NCBI RefSeq assembly: GCF_001435505.1
Contig: NZ_AZDO01000050.1
Coordinates: 1-64,000, forward strand
Source: Companilactobacillus futsaii JCM 17355
GTDB taxonomy: Bacteria > Bacillota > Bacilli > Lactobacillales > Lactobacillaceae
DNA: 64,000 nt
Direction of reading: 5' to 3'
Shown: positions 33,343 to 42,650 of the stretch, piece by piece
Layout: the number at the start of each line of letters is the position of its first letter
Numbering within the stretch: position 1 is the first letter of the stretch
Position numbers and translations under genes: made by a program
The notes under the pieces: model-generated
Database searches by the model: none
What the model was told of the DNA's origin: nothing
What the model saw: only the letters and a program-made list of their open reading frames with translations

Positions 33343-34734
33343 TTGTCAAGTTCTGCAATTACAACAAACTTTATTATCATACTTATTACCTTTATCTTTG
33401 CTTTCTTCTTCGTGGCTGCTGAATTTGCTTTAGTTCAAACCAGATCCAGTCAACTAGAAGATGCCATTCAAAAAGGTGAAGGAAATAAAAAGAAATTAAA
33501 ACGTGCTTTAAAGATGGTCAATAACCTAAACGAATACTTATCAACAACTCAAGTTGGTACTAGTATCGCTGGTATTATTTTAGGTTGGATCGGTGAAAGC
33601 ACCATCGAATATTTATTAATAGAAGTACTGGGCGTTGCTCACGTTTCAGCTGGTGGTAGCAGTGGTCTACATGCCTTGAGTTCAATCGTTGGTGTTTTAC
33701 TACTAACTTATTTGGAAGTGGTTCTAACAGAAATTGTTCCCAAGAATATCTCTATTGATATGCCAATGAAGATGTTAATGCTAGTCGTTACACCATTACG
33801 TTTCTTCCACGTAGCCGTTTATCCATTCGTTTGGTTACTAAATGTTTCAGCGTCTGGAATCGTCAGATTAATGGGTATGAACCCAGCTGATAGCGAAAAT
33901 GAGGTCTTCTCTCAATCTGAAATTTTGAGATTATCCAAGTCTTCAATCAAGGGTGGCGATATGGAACCAGACGACGTTATCTTCATGCAGCGTGCTTTTG
34001 AGTTGAACGATAAAGTCGCCAAAGATATCATGGTTGACCGAACAAGCCTTTACGTCGTCGATATAACCGACAAGGTCAAAGATGTTATCAAAGACTATTT
34101 ACAACAAGGTTTTTCAAGATTCCCTGTTGTAGCGGATAACGATAAAGATAAAGTTCTCGGTTATGTCTATGCCTACGATATCGTTCGTCAAAACCAAGTT
34201 GATGGTGATGTTGGAATCAGTCGTATCTTGCGTTCTGTCAATACCGTTCCTGAAACTATGCCAATTCAAGATATCTTATCCAAGATGATCAAGAAACAGA
34301 CACCTATCGTTATTGTTGTCGATGAATATGGTGGTACTAGTGGTATTGTTACTGATAAAGATATTTATGAAGAATTGTTTGGAACTGTCAAAGATGAAAT
34401 TGATGATGTTTCTGATGAGTATATCGTTAAAAACGAAGACGGTTCATACAACGTTTCAGGTAAAACTACGTTATACGATTTTGAACGTTACTTCAGAACT
34501 GACGTTAGAGAATTTCAAAAATCCGACATCATTACCGTTGGTGGCTATTTAATTGAAAAATTCCCTAACCTCCAAAAGGGTTCAACCTTTGATATGGATA
34601 ATTTCCATTTTGAAGTTGCTGAATTTGACCACGGTTTTGTTAACTGGTTCAAGGTTACGATCGACAAAAAAGCCGTTACTAAGCAAGATAATTTAGCATC
34701 ATTAACTGATGTTGATGATTTGAAAGATAAATAA
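33343..34734 (+). CDS. CNNM/CBS-domain transporter (hemolysin-C/CorC-like, YhdP type)
   Basis: A 463-residue protein: an N-terminal CNNM (DUF21) domain with three or four helices (about 5-185), two CBS domains (about 205-330; VDRTSLYVVDITDKV and VDEYGGTSGIVTDKDIYE) and a C-terminal CorC_HlyC domain (about 350-430). These proteins move or sense magnesium or other divalent cations. TTG at 33343 is the likely start: AGAAGGGG lies ten bases upstream and a TATAAT box at 33304 would lie inside any longer reading. The CBS pair probably binds a nucleotide. Confidence 0.85.
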   Translation: MSSSAITTNFIIILITFIFAFFFVAAEFALVQTRSSQLEDAIQKGEGNKKKLKRALKMVNNLNEYLSTTQVGTSIAGIILGWIGESTIEYLLIEVLGVAHVSAGGSSGLHALSSIVGVLLLTYLEVVLTEIVPKNISIDMPMKMLMLVVTPLRFFHVAVYPFVWLLNVSASGIVRLMGMNPADSENEVFSQSEILRLSKSSIKGGDMEPDDVIFMQRAFELNDKVAKDIMVDRTSLYVVDITDKVKDVIKDYLQQGFSRFPVVADNDKDKVLGYVYAYDIVRQNQVDGDVGISRILRSVNTVPETMPIQDILSKMIKKQTPIVIVVDEYGGTSGIVTDKDIYEELFGTVKDEIDDVSDEYIVKNEDGSYNVSGKTTLYDFERYFRTDVREFQKSDIITVGGYLIEKFPNLQKGSTFDMDNFHFEVAEFDHGFVNWFKVTIDKKAVTKQDNLASLTDVDDLKDK

Positions 34735-34738
34735 AAAG

Positions 34739-34769
34739 CTGAATCCACAAAAGGGATTCAGTTTTTTTT
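34739..34769. terminator. Bidirectional intrinsic terminator
   Basis: CTGAATCC/GGATTCAG stem with eight T on the plus strand. It ends the CNNM gene and touches the convergent PTPS-related gene's stop. Confidence 0.8.
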
Positions 34770-36471
34770 ACTCTTTAGAACGTAAACCTTCGATTTTTCC
34801 AAAGTCTACTAAATTCAATTTATTGATAAAGATCATCGCTATCATGACCAGCAACGATAAGAACGATATGCGACGTGCAATTTTTTGCGTCATCGTCTCA
34901 AAATAATCAACAACGGCCTTTCCACTGCCATTAACTGTTACTTGAGCTAAATTATTATTACTCTTATCTACTCGCAAGCTTGATACTTTGCCTTCTGACT
35001 GAGTTGATTGAAAACCATAATAAGCAATGATAGGAATATCTACTTTAGCATTCTTGGCATCCTTAAAATCAAAGCTCAAACGAGTCCCATACTGCTTAAA
35101 CTGACTAATCTTTGCTTTACCAGCCATTATTTTGGGCTTGTGAGACGTTCTTTGCAAATCACTTAAACTAGTACCTTGAGGCAAATACTCTTGTCCTGCA
35201 CCAATACTGAAGGGTTCTAATTGATTATATTCACTTTGATCCACAAACTGTAATGACGAACCTTGTACCAAGCGATAACTGGCCGAAATTGCAAACAATA
35301 AAGTAAACAAAATCAAGCCACTTTTAGCTAGTTTACTATTAAATAGTTTTAAAGGATCACTTGCCACTACAATAGCCAATAATACAGTAACTAACATATC
35401 AAAACGCCAAGGATATTGGATCACCTTAAATGGCGTGTGATTCAAAATTACCCACGGAAAGACTTTGGTACTGCATAGCAACAAGATAACGCCAATTAAT
35501 GCAAAATCTTTAACAGCTTTATCTTTAATCTTTGTAAATGACACCACTATTACAACTGCTGCAATAAAGAGGACAATACCAATATTAGGCTCTCCTAGAC
35601 CATTGTTCAAACTCCACTTACTCATATCAAAAAAGCTCGTAGCACCCTTTGGCAAAATTCCATTTGACTGCGTCAGAACAAATTTTGTATGACGCAATTG
35701 TTCAATCATTGGCAAAAAATATGCTGCCGATAATAGCAAAGAACATAACGCTGCCCAACTTAGTGACAGCAAACGCTTAGGATGCTTGCGGATTTCTTTA
35801 TACTGACATAACCCAATAATGACTATCAAAACGGCTACCAGAATTGGTGAAATTGCATGTGAATATATGATAGCTGTCATTCCGAAGGTCAAATACCACC
35901 ATTTCTTGCGATTGCCATAAAATATTTCATAAATACCCAACATCGCAATTGGCAAGAAAATGAAAGCTCCAACTTCTCCTAAATCATGTCGAAACAACAA
36001 ATTATGTAGACGATAAGTTGATAAAGTATACACAAAACTAAATACCAAACTATTGAAATACTTTTGACTGACCTTATAAAAACACAAGAAAGAAATTCCA
36101 AAGGTCAAGAAATTAATGAGCAAATAATAACCCATCAATGTATGAGCACTTGAAAATCCCATCAAACGCAAGAAAGCAGCTGGATACAACAAGAGATTGG
36201 AATAAAAGACATCAACAATGTATCCGAAACCGTTCATAAATGACATATTTACGAACGGAAAAAACTGATGCCGTTGTAATGAATGATATAAACCTTCAAT
36301 TCGCATCATGTGAAAACGGTCATCGCTAGTACCCAAATAAGACCAAATCTTTCCATGATAAAATTGTGTTTGATAAAGCGTTAAAAAACTAACTAATAAA
36401 AAAAGTAAAACTGTAAAGAAAACTATTAAGGTTTCTTTAGTTGATTTTTTCTTCAAAAAACTTAATTGCAT
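34768..36471 (-). CDS. PTPS-related polytopic membrane protein
   Basis: A 567-residue integral membrane protein with about 12 hydrophobic segments and a soluble C-terminal beta-rich domain before the last helix. It matches the 6-pyruvoyl-tetrahydropterin-synthase-related membrane family (PTPS_related; GT-C/YfhO-like). Family phrases: DDRFHMMRIEGLYHSLQRH, FFPFVNMSFMNGFGYIVDVF and YSHAISPIL. The GT-C-like topology with an early acidic pair suggests a lipid-linked sugar transferase, but activity is unproven. ATG at 36471 (AAGGAAGG upstream) is preferred over 36519, which would overlap the upstream gene. It duplicates 36519-38174. Confidence 0.72.
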   Translation of the reverse strand: MQLSFLKKKSTKETLIVFFTVLLFLLVSFLTLYQTQFYHGKIWSYLGTSDDRFHMMRIEGLYHSLQRHQFFPFVNMSFMNGFGYIVDVFYSNLLLYPAAFLRLMGFSSAHTLMGYYLLINFLTFGISFLCFYKVSQKYFNSLVFSFVYTLSTYRLHNLLFRHDLGEVGAFIFLPIAMLGIYEIFYGNRKKWWYLTFGMTAIIYSHAISPILVAVLIVIIGLCQYKEIRKHPKRLLSLSWAALCSLLLSAAYFLPMIEQLRHTKFVLTQSNGILPKGATSFFDMSKWSLNNGLGEPNIGIVLFIAAVVIVVSFTKIKDKAVKDFALIGVILLLCSTKVFPWVILNHTPFKVIQYPWRFDMLVTVLLAIVVASDPLKLFNSKLAKSGLILFTLLFAISASYRLVQGSSLQFVDQSEYNQLEPFSIGAGQEYLPQGTSLSDLQRTSHKPKIMAGKAKISQFKQYGTRLSFDFKDAKNAKVDIPIIAYYGFQSTQSEGKVSSLRVDKSNNNLAQVTVNGSGKAVVDYFETMTQKIARRISFLSLLVMIAMIFINKLNLVDFGKIEGLRSKE

Positions 36472-36518
36472 AAAATAAATGCCTTCCTTTGTACATGCAA
36501 TATCACATATTATACTCA

Positions 36519-38174
36519 CTATTCAATTTTTGAAGAAACCTTATTTTGACGAAAAAGCCAAATAATCATTATTAAAAAGCTAATTAAAGATATCGCTTTG
36601 CTGATTTTTTGAATAGGTGTTTTTTGATAATTCACTCGTAAAATCCCTTTACCACAGACTTTCACTTGAGCTAAGCCATTATTAGTTTGATCCATTTTTA
36701 TTGCTGAAACCTGTCCAGTAGACGAATTGGATGAATATCCATAATATCCAATAATCGGTAAGTCGATTTTACTACTCTCAGTGGCATTAAAATCAAACTT
36801 TATAGCTGAATCTTTTTGTTGGAAATTTTTAATTTTTACCGCCCCACTTTTAACTTCGGGAACATGTTTTGTCTGACGCAACTGTTTTAAACTTGCATCT
36901 TTGGGCAAATACTCTTGTCCTGCACCGATACTGTAAACGTCTAGATTGTTAAAAGCAGCGTAACTATCGTCTTGAGCTGGATGGTTAGTTACCAAACTAA
37001 ATTCCGCTAAAAAGATCATCAGGATAGTTAAACTTATGATTACACCTTTTTTCCAAAAACTATTCAACAATTTCCAAGGATCACTAGCCAAGACGATTGC
37101 AAATAAGATCGTTACTAACATATTAAAGCGCCAAGGAAATTGAATCATATTCAAAGGTGTATGAATAAACAACTTCCACGGAAAAATATCAGTTGTCATC
37201 AATAATAGAATTTCACCGATAATGCCAAAGTCACGAATAGCAGGCGTTGCTTTCCAAATTATTATTGGGATAGCCAAGGCCATTAATAACATTAAGATAC
37301 CGATATTTTGTTCAAAAAGGTCATTCTTCAAACTAAATTTGACCAATTCATGAACTCGCATACTACCTTGAGAAACGTAAATCAGTGGCGCATTAGTCAA
37401 TTTAAATTGTGTATGCTTTAACTGTTCATACATTGGCAAAAAATAGCCTAGACTCAATAATAACGACGTTAATCCTGAATAAATCAACGTTAAAATTCTT
37501 TTTGGTTCTTTGATCAAAATTTTGAGACGAAAAAGAATGACTAATAAAATAAAAATGGCAATTAATATCGGTGATAAGGCATGCGAATAAATAACAGCCG
37601 TCATTCCAATCGTCAAATACCACCACTTGTTGTTATTTCCATAAAAAATCTCGTACACGCCTAAAACAACAATCGGTAAAAATGTCAAAGTTAATACTTC
37701 GCCAATATCAAAGCGACGGACCATATCAAAAATTCGATAAACCGATAAAGTATAGACGAAGCTAAAAACTAGACTCTTGCCAAACTTTTGACTAGCTATG
37801 TAATACGAAACAAATGAAATCACGAAGGTTACAAAATTTATCAAAATGTAAAAACAAATAAAGGCTTGAACAGTTGTCAGCCCTAGAAGTCTTAAGAATG
37901 CTACCGGATAAAGCCACAAATTAGAGTAAAAAACATTGGCAATATATCCAAACCCATCCAAAAATGACATGTTGACGATAGGAAAGAAATTGCCATGTTT
38001 GATAGATTCATACAAACCTTGCATTCTCATAACGTGGAAACGACCATCATTACCCATTTCCAAAAAAGACCAGATGTGTCCATCCAGCCCAGTCAAATAA
38101 ATTGAAAGAATACTAATTACTAAAAATAAAATCAATGTCAGTGGGAATTTATATCTTAAAAGTATTTTTTTCAT
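36519..38174 (-). CDS. PTPS-related polytopic membrane protein, paralogue
   Basis: A 551-residue membrane protein aligned throughout with the downstream copy: MGNDGRFHVMRMQGLYESIK, FFPIVNMSFLDGFGYIANVF, FDIGEVLTLTFLPIVVLG, YSHALSPIL and SIGAGQEYLP. About 12 hydrophobic segments, then a beta-rich part, then a final helix. Probably GT-C-fold envelope glycosyltransferase or flippase-like. First of a two-gene unit; a terminator of the gene before it lies upstream. Confidence 0.72.
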   Translation of the reverse strand: MKKILLRYKFPLTLILFLVISILSIYLTGLDGHIWSFLEMGNDGRFHVMRMQGLYESIKHGNFFPIVNMSFLDGFGYIANVFYSNLWLYPVAFLRLLGLTTVQAFICFYILINFVTFVISFVSYYIASQKFGKSLVFSFVYTLSVYRIFDMVRRFDIGEVLTLTFLPIVVLGVYEIFYGNNNKWWYLTIGMTAVIYSHALSPILIAIFILLVILFRLKILIKEPKRILTLIYSGLTSLLLSLGYFLPMYEQLKHTQFKLTNAPLIYVSQGSMRVHELVKFSLKNDLFEQNIGILMLLMALAIPIIIWKATPAIRDFGIIGEILLLMTTDIFPWKLFIHTPLNMIQFPWRFNMLVTILFAIVLASDPWKLLNSFWKKGVIISLTILMIFLAEFSLVTNHPAQDDSYAAFNNLDVYSIGAGQEYLPKDASLKQLRQTKHVPEVKSGAVKIKNFQQKDSAIKFDFNATESSKIDLPIIGYYGYSSNSSTGQVSAIKMDQTNNGLAQVKVCGKGILRVNYQKTPIQKISKAISLISFLIMIIWLFRQNKVSSKIE

Positions 38175-38185
38175 GATTTTGGCCT

Positions 38186-38223
38186 AATAAAAAAAGAGAA
38201 CTCGAAGATTAATCCTCAAGTTC
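38186..38223 (-). terminator. Intrinsic terminator
   Basis: GAACTTGAGGATT/AATCTTCGAGTTC-type stem then TCTTTTTTT on the minus strand, downstream of the membrane-protein gene at 38239. Confidence 0.78.
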
Positions 38224-38238
38224 CCTCAAATTTTGTTT

Positions 38239-39054
38239 TTAGTATTTATACTTAACAGTACTGCCCCAATCTAGAATACTGACGATAAATACCATGAAAA
38301 TAATCGAAATATAACTAATAAATATTCCGTTTAGGACATTGTATAATACATCCCTGACATTGTAATCTATATTGTTTACGATGAAATCTTGCAGTGGAAA
38401 ATAAGTACCACCTAACAGCATTGCCAATAAAATTGACGTACAAATTCCAACTGTTCCTAAATGGTGGAAAAACAACATGCTAGATCCAACTTTAGCTCGC
38501 AAACGTAACGCTAAAATAACGAATAAAACAGCCGCTATCACCATAATAGTCTTGATTAACCGTTTAATGGTCTGTATTTGTTCAATCACCGACTCGATCG
38601 GTCCCAAATCATTATTGACGATTTGATTCATTATTCCTTCATTGCTCTTGATAACCGCGTCAATCTCACTATCAATATTTAAACCATATTTATTAGCTTG
38701 ATCTTTTAATTTAGTACTGATAGTAGCCAAAATGTTGCTACCGATAGTTAATTGTGAGTCATCATCATACACTTCGTCTACTGAAACATTAATGATTCTT
38801 CTGACATCCTTATTAGTCAAATTCACTGCTGACAAATCAGTTGAGACAGAATAACTATTGACCAATCGACCTAAACGTTGATTTGTATAGTTTCTAATCA
38901 AAGTAACATTAGTATCACTACTGACGACTTTTTTGACATAGTTACTGTTCAAAACTGTGGACAGAGTTATCCCTAAGAAAACGATGACCATTAAACAAAT
39001 TGACAATAATATCAAAGTAAAACCGTGTCTGTTGTATGACAATGACTTGCTCAT
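38239..39054 (-). CDS. Membrane protein of unknown function
   Basis: A 271-residue protein. One N-terminal helix (about 13-35), an extracytoplasmic domain of about 130 residues with helix-forming sequence, then three helices from about 165 (IKTIMVIAAVLFVILALRL, GTVGICTSILLAMLLGG, GIFISYISIIFMVFIVS). No recognised catalytic motif. It lies five bases after the HAD phosphatase gene, in one operon, but no shared pathway is apparent. Confidence 0.6.
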   Translation of the reverse strand: MSKSLSYNRHGFTLILLSICLMVIVFLGITLSTVLNSNYVKKVVSSDTNVTLIRNYTNQRLGRLVNSYSVSTDLSAVNLTNKDVRRIINVSVDEVYDDDSQLTIGSNILATISTKLKDQANKYGLNIDSEIDAVIKSNEGIMNQIVNNDLGPIESVIEQIQTIKRLIKTIMVIAAVLFVILALRLRAKVGSSMLFFHHLGTVGICTSILLAMLLGGTYFPLQDFIVNNIDYNVRDVLYNVLNGIFISYISIIFMVFIVSILDWGSTVKYKY

Positions 39055-39059
39055 AATTT

Positions 39060-39722
39060 TTAATTCTCCATAGCTAGTTTAGCAATTTCTTGTGGTTTAT
39101 TTACGATCCATTCTGAATTAGCAGATTTCAATTCAGCATAATCCCCAAAGCCATAAGTTACCCCAATAGCTTTTAAATTATTTTTATGTGCCCCCACAAT
39201 ATCACTGCTACGATCCCCAACCATAACAAGATTTTTTGTGTCTAACTCAACTGAAGTTTTCTCGATTCCATAAGAGATAACGTCTTCTTTTAAAGAGCGA
39301 ATCGATTCATCTTCAGCTGCCCCAAAAACATGTCGTACATATTGTTTCATATTCAGTTGATCAATAATCTTCTTCGCAAAAACTTCTGGTTTTGAAGTCG
39401 CAATAAAGATTTCTTTATCAGCTTTCTTTAAGGACTCCATCATATCATAAATACCATCAAAAACAGTATACTGCTCCCAGCCTTCTTCTTGATAGTATTC
39501 CCGGAAAGCATTTATACTTTGATTAATAAATGGATCATCTGGCGCTACGTGATCGTATTTTTGTAAAGACGCACCGATCGTTGGTCCAATAAAAGTGTGC
39601 AACGTAGCATCATCGTGTGGAACGTATCCTAAAGTATGATTATACATATACTTCAAGCTCTTCATAATTCCAATTTCAGAATTAATAATCGTTCCATCCA
39701 AATCAAAAAATAAATTGTTCAA
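39060..39722 (-). CDS. HAD-superfamily phosphatase (PGP/Gph-like)
   Basis: A 220-residue HAD hydrolase with FFDLDGTIINSE (nucleophile Asp), a helical cap with FIGPTIGASL, a Ser/Thr motif IFIATSKPEVFAKK and the terminal motif MVGDRSSDIVGAHKN. It resembles 5'-nucleotidase/phosphoglycolate phosphatase-like proteins. The natural substrate is unknown. TTG start at 39722 with AAAGGATG upstream. Confidence 0.87.
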   Translation of the reverse strand: MNNLFFDLDGTIINSEIGIMKSLKYMYNHTLGYVPHDDATLHTFIGPTIGASLQKYDHVAPDDPFINQSINAFREYYQEEGWEQYTVFDGIYDMMESLKKADKEIFIATSKPEVFAKKIIDQLNMKQYVRHVFGAAEDESIRSLKEDVISYGIEKTSVELDTKNLVMVGDRSSDIVGAHKNNLKAIGVTYGFGDYAELKSANSEWIVNKPQEIAKLAMEN

Positions 39723-39809
39723 ATTTTGTTCATCCTTTTATGTTAAATTTAAGTTATGTAAAGAGTATATAGCATTCAATAGAAAATAACTAACAGTCGT
39801 AGGTAGAGT

Positions 39810-42143
39810 ATGGTAAAAATTAAGCAACCTCAAAAATATACCAGTCTCGACGAAGGATTAACTAATCAAGAGGTTGATTCCCGAGTACAACGGGGACTGA
39901 CAAACGTTCAAATCAAAAAATTATCGCGCCCGATTCCAAAAATTTTAGCCGATAACTTATTTACTTTGTTTAACTTATTAAATTTGGTCATCGCTATTTT
40001 AATTTTTTGGACTGGATCCTACCGAAATCTCTTTTTCCTAGGTCCCGTGATTGCCAATATTATTATTGGAAGCTATCAAGAAATCCGTGCCAAAATTACT
40101 GTTGATAAAATTAGTTTAGTCAATTCGGCTAATTTTAATGTTACTAGAAATTCACAATTAGAAAAAGTCGACATTGCCGATTTAGTTGAAGACGATATCG
40201 TAACGATCAAACGTGGTGATACTATCCCTGCTGATGGTATTATCCGCTCCTCTAACGGTTTACAAACTAATGAATCAAGTATTACTGGTGAAGCTGATAC
40301 TATCAGTAAAACAACCGACGATGAAGTCTTCTCAGGCAGTTTTGTCGTTGCCGGTCAAGCTCGAATTCAATTGACGCAAGTTGGCAAAGAAAGCTTTGTT
40401 TCTAAAATTTCTTCAGCTGTTGGTAAAGAAAAACGTTCTGTCAGTGTTTTGATGAAGATTATAAATAATATTATTAAGATTCTAACATACACTATCATCC
40501 CAATTGGTTTATTACTATTTTTCAGAACCTATTCCCAAAACAATAACGTTGCTAAATCAATTCTCGGAACATCGGCTTCAGTTATTGGTATGATTCCTGA
40601 AGGTTTAGTTTTATTAACATCAGTAGCTCTAGCTACAGGGGCTTACAACTTGTCAAAACGTCATATTTTAGTTCGTTCCTTGAGTGCCATTGAAACTCTA
40701 GCTCGAGTCGACGTCTTGTGCCTCGATAAAACTGGGACGATCACAACTGGCAAATTAACCGTCAAAAAAACTCTCAGTTATCAAACTACTGAACAAACCG
40801 TTCAAGCAATTGCTCAAAAGATCGTCGATGTTACTCAAGAAACAAATGCGACAGCTTTAGCCGTTCAAGCTTTACAAGTAAAACCTTTTGCAAGCGACGT
40901 GAAAGAAGTCATTCCATTTTCATCTGAAACTAAATACTCCGGCTTCGTTGCCAGTGACAATACCCGTTACATCATGGGTGCCCCAGAGTTCATCATCAAA
41001 AAACCTAGCTCAGAAATAACGAATACGATTCAACAAGCAGCTCAAAAAGGATTCAGAGTTATTGCTATTCTCAAAGAAACTTCGCAACAAGAAGTCCTAG
41101 GCTTATTATTGATTTCTGATGAGATCAGAGAACAAGCTCCTGATACTTTCAATTATTTGCACAATCAAGGTATCAATCTCAAAATCATTTCTGGTGACAA
41201 TCCCGTTACAGTAGCCAACGTTGCTGCTCAGGCCGGGATCGCTTCTGGAGACAAATACATCGATATGAGTCAAGTAGGTGAAAAAGAAGATTATCATGAA
41301 TTAGTCAAATACTATAAAATTTTTGGTCGAGTTCGCCCTACTCAAAAAGCTCATTTAATCAAAGCTATGCAAGATAACGGTTTAACTGTTGGTATGACTG
41401 GCGATGGTGTCAACGATGTTTTGGCTATGCGTCAATCCGATTGTAGCGTTGCTATTGCTGGTGAAAGCGATGCGGCTGAAGCGGCAGCGGATTTTGTTTT
41501 GTTAAATCGTAATTTTGATTCCATGATTTTCATGCTCAATGAAGGACGAAGAGTAATCAATAACGTAGAACGTGTTGCTTCACTGTTCTTGATCAAAACC
41601 ATCTATTCAGTAGTGCTCTCAATTCTCTTTATTATTTTGGGAACTGGCTATCCTTTCGAACCTTCCCAGTTAACACCAATCAATGCACTAACCGTTGGCA
41701 TTCCAACCTTCCTACTAGCCCTAGAGCCAAACTACACTCCACCAGCAGGACGGTTTATGCACAACGTCATGGAAATTGCTTTGCCTGCCGCCATTTGCAA
41801 TATCTTATTTATCGTCGTAATTTCTATTTTGGGGAATCATCTTAATTTCTCATACGAAATTACTTCAACCTTATCCGTCTTTACGATCGGTGTAATTGGA
41901 TTCTGTGCTTTGATTTCGATTGCCAATCCTCTATATGTCAGAAAACAGATCATGATTGGCATTGCCTTTATGCTTTTCATTATTACTTTCATTTTTAGTG
42001 AAAAAGCTTTTGGTTTACAAAGTATCTTAAATTGGCACTACACATACTTATATGTAGCGATTTTCCTAACTGCTTGGCCTTTGTTCATGTTCATGCGTGA
42101 AGTTTTGGGTCGGCGTGTATTTTCAAGAATTAATTGGAAATAG
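39810..42143 (+). CDS. P-type cation ATPase, CtpE-like (probable Ca2+)
   Basis: A 777-residue P-type ATPase. Actuator loop TGEADTISK, ion-site helix IPEGLVLLTSVALATGAYNL, phosphorylation site DKTGTIT (about 305), nucleotide domain phrases KYSGFVAS and MGAPEFI, hinge MTGDGVNDVLAMRQSDC and eight to ten helices. The PEGL helix and 780-residue length match the CtpE branch, which includes calcium pumps of mycobacteria and streptococci. The ion is inference. No CBS or metal-binding extension. An intrinsic terminator follows. Confidence 0.82.
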   Translation: MVKIKQPQKYTSLDEGLTNQEVDSRVQRGLTNVQIKKLSRPIPKILADNLFTLFNLLNLVIAILIFWTGSYRNLFFLGPVIANIIIGSYQEIRAKITVDKISLVNSANFNVTRNSQLEKVDIADLVEDDIVTIKRGDTIPADGIIRSSNGLQTNESSITGEADTISKTTDDEVFSGSFVVAGQARIQLTQVGKESFVSKISSAVGKEKRSVSVLMKIINNIIKILTYTIIPIGLLLFFRTYSQNNNVAKSILGTSASVIGMIPEGLVLLTSVALATGAYNLSKRHILVRSLSAIETLARVDVLCLDKTGTITTGKLTVKKTLSYQTTEQTVQAIAQKIVDVTQETNATALAVQALQVKPFASDVKEVIPFSSETKYSGFVASDNTRYIMGAPEFIIKKPSSEITNTIQQAAQKGFRVIAILKETSQQEVLGLLLISDEIREQAPDTFNYLHNQGINLKIISGDNPVTVANVAAQAGIASGDKYIDMSQVGEKEDYHELVKYYKIFGRVRPTQKAHLIKAMQDNGLTVGMTGDGVNDVLAMRQSDCSVAIAGESDAAEAAADFVLLNRNFDSMIFMLNEGRRVINNVERVASLFLIKTIYSVVLSILFIILGTGYPFEPSQLTPINALTVGIPTFLLALEPNYTPPAGRFMHNVMEIALPAAICNILFIVVISILGNHLNFSYEITSTLSVFTIGVIGFCALISIANPLYVRKQIMIGIAFMLFIITFIFSEKAFGLQSILNWHYTYLYVAIFLTAWPLFMFMREVLGRRVFSRINWK

Positions 42144-42159
42144 ATATAGTAGTAATATA

Positions 42160-42206
42160 AAAAACAAATGGCATCTATTCAAAGAAATCTGAATAGATGT
42201 CATTTT
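42160..42206. terminator. Intrinsic terminator after the P-type ATPase
   Basis: ATGGCATCTATTC/GAATAGATGTCAT stem then TTTTGATTT. Confidence 0.82.
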
Positions 42207-42237
42207 GATTTACTAAAATAAATGACGATAATATCTT

Positions 42238-42390
42238 TTATTTAATTCTTCTCATAATTACTGCACTCAATAATATAGCTACAACCAACACTGCCCCAAT
42301 AACTGTTTGACTGACTTTCAACATGCTTAACCCAAAAACAACAATGAAGGCGACAAATCCCATAATCAAACCTTGCATACTTCTATCCAT
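42238..42390 (-). CDS. Small membrane protein (50 residues)
   Basis: A 50-residue protein almost entirely made of two hydrophobic helices (LIMGFVAFIVVFGLSMLK and TVIGAVLVVAILLSAVI) with a basic end. GGGAG lies upstream of the ATG at 42390; the longer reading to 42429 overlaps the adjacent small gene and is rejected. It follows the 52-residue membrane gene by 10 bases. Function unknown. Confidence 0.65.
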   Translation of the reverse strand: MDRSMQGLIMGFVAFIVVFGLSMLKVSQTVIGAVLVVAILLSAVIMRRIK

Positions 42391-42400
42391 AATTTTCTCC

Positions 42401-42559
42401 CTACTTATCAACCTTTTTGGCAATTGCATAGATGACTAAACCAACAACTATGGCATAAATCAAGCTCTGAACTAACATATTCAATTTCAATGTTGAAACA
42501 ATCCCGACGACTAAAGCAGCTGCCATGACTATCAGCAACATTCTAATCATTCCATGCAT
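42401..42559 (-). CDS. Small membrane protein (52 residues)
   Basis: Reading the minus strand from 42559 gives 52 codons: MHGMIRMLLIVMAAALVVG, then ...NMLVQSLIYAIVVGLVIY and AIAKKVDK. Two predicted helices and a strong AAAGGAGG seven bases upstream support it. It is too short for most ORF cut-offs. With the 50-residue gene it makes a two-gene operon of tiny membrane proteins, possibly partners. Function unknown. Confidence 0.65.
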   Translation of the reverse strand: MHGMIRMLLIVMAAALVVGIVSTLKLNMLVQSLIYAIVVGLVIYAIAKKVDK

Positions 42560-42611
42560 TTTATTGCCTCCTTTTGGTTATAGTGTAACCCAGAATGTAA
42601 GCGGGAACAAA

Positions 42612-42645
42612 ATAAAAAATACACCAACAAAAGTCAGTGTATTTT
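42612..42645 (-). terminator. Intrinsic terminator of the SLAP surface-protein gene
   Basis: AAAATACAC/GTGTATTTT stem with a T-run on the minus strand. Confidence 0.75.
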
Positions 42646-42650
42646 AGAAT

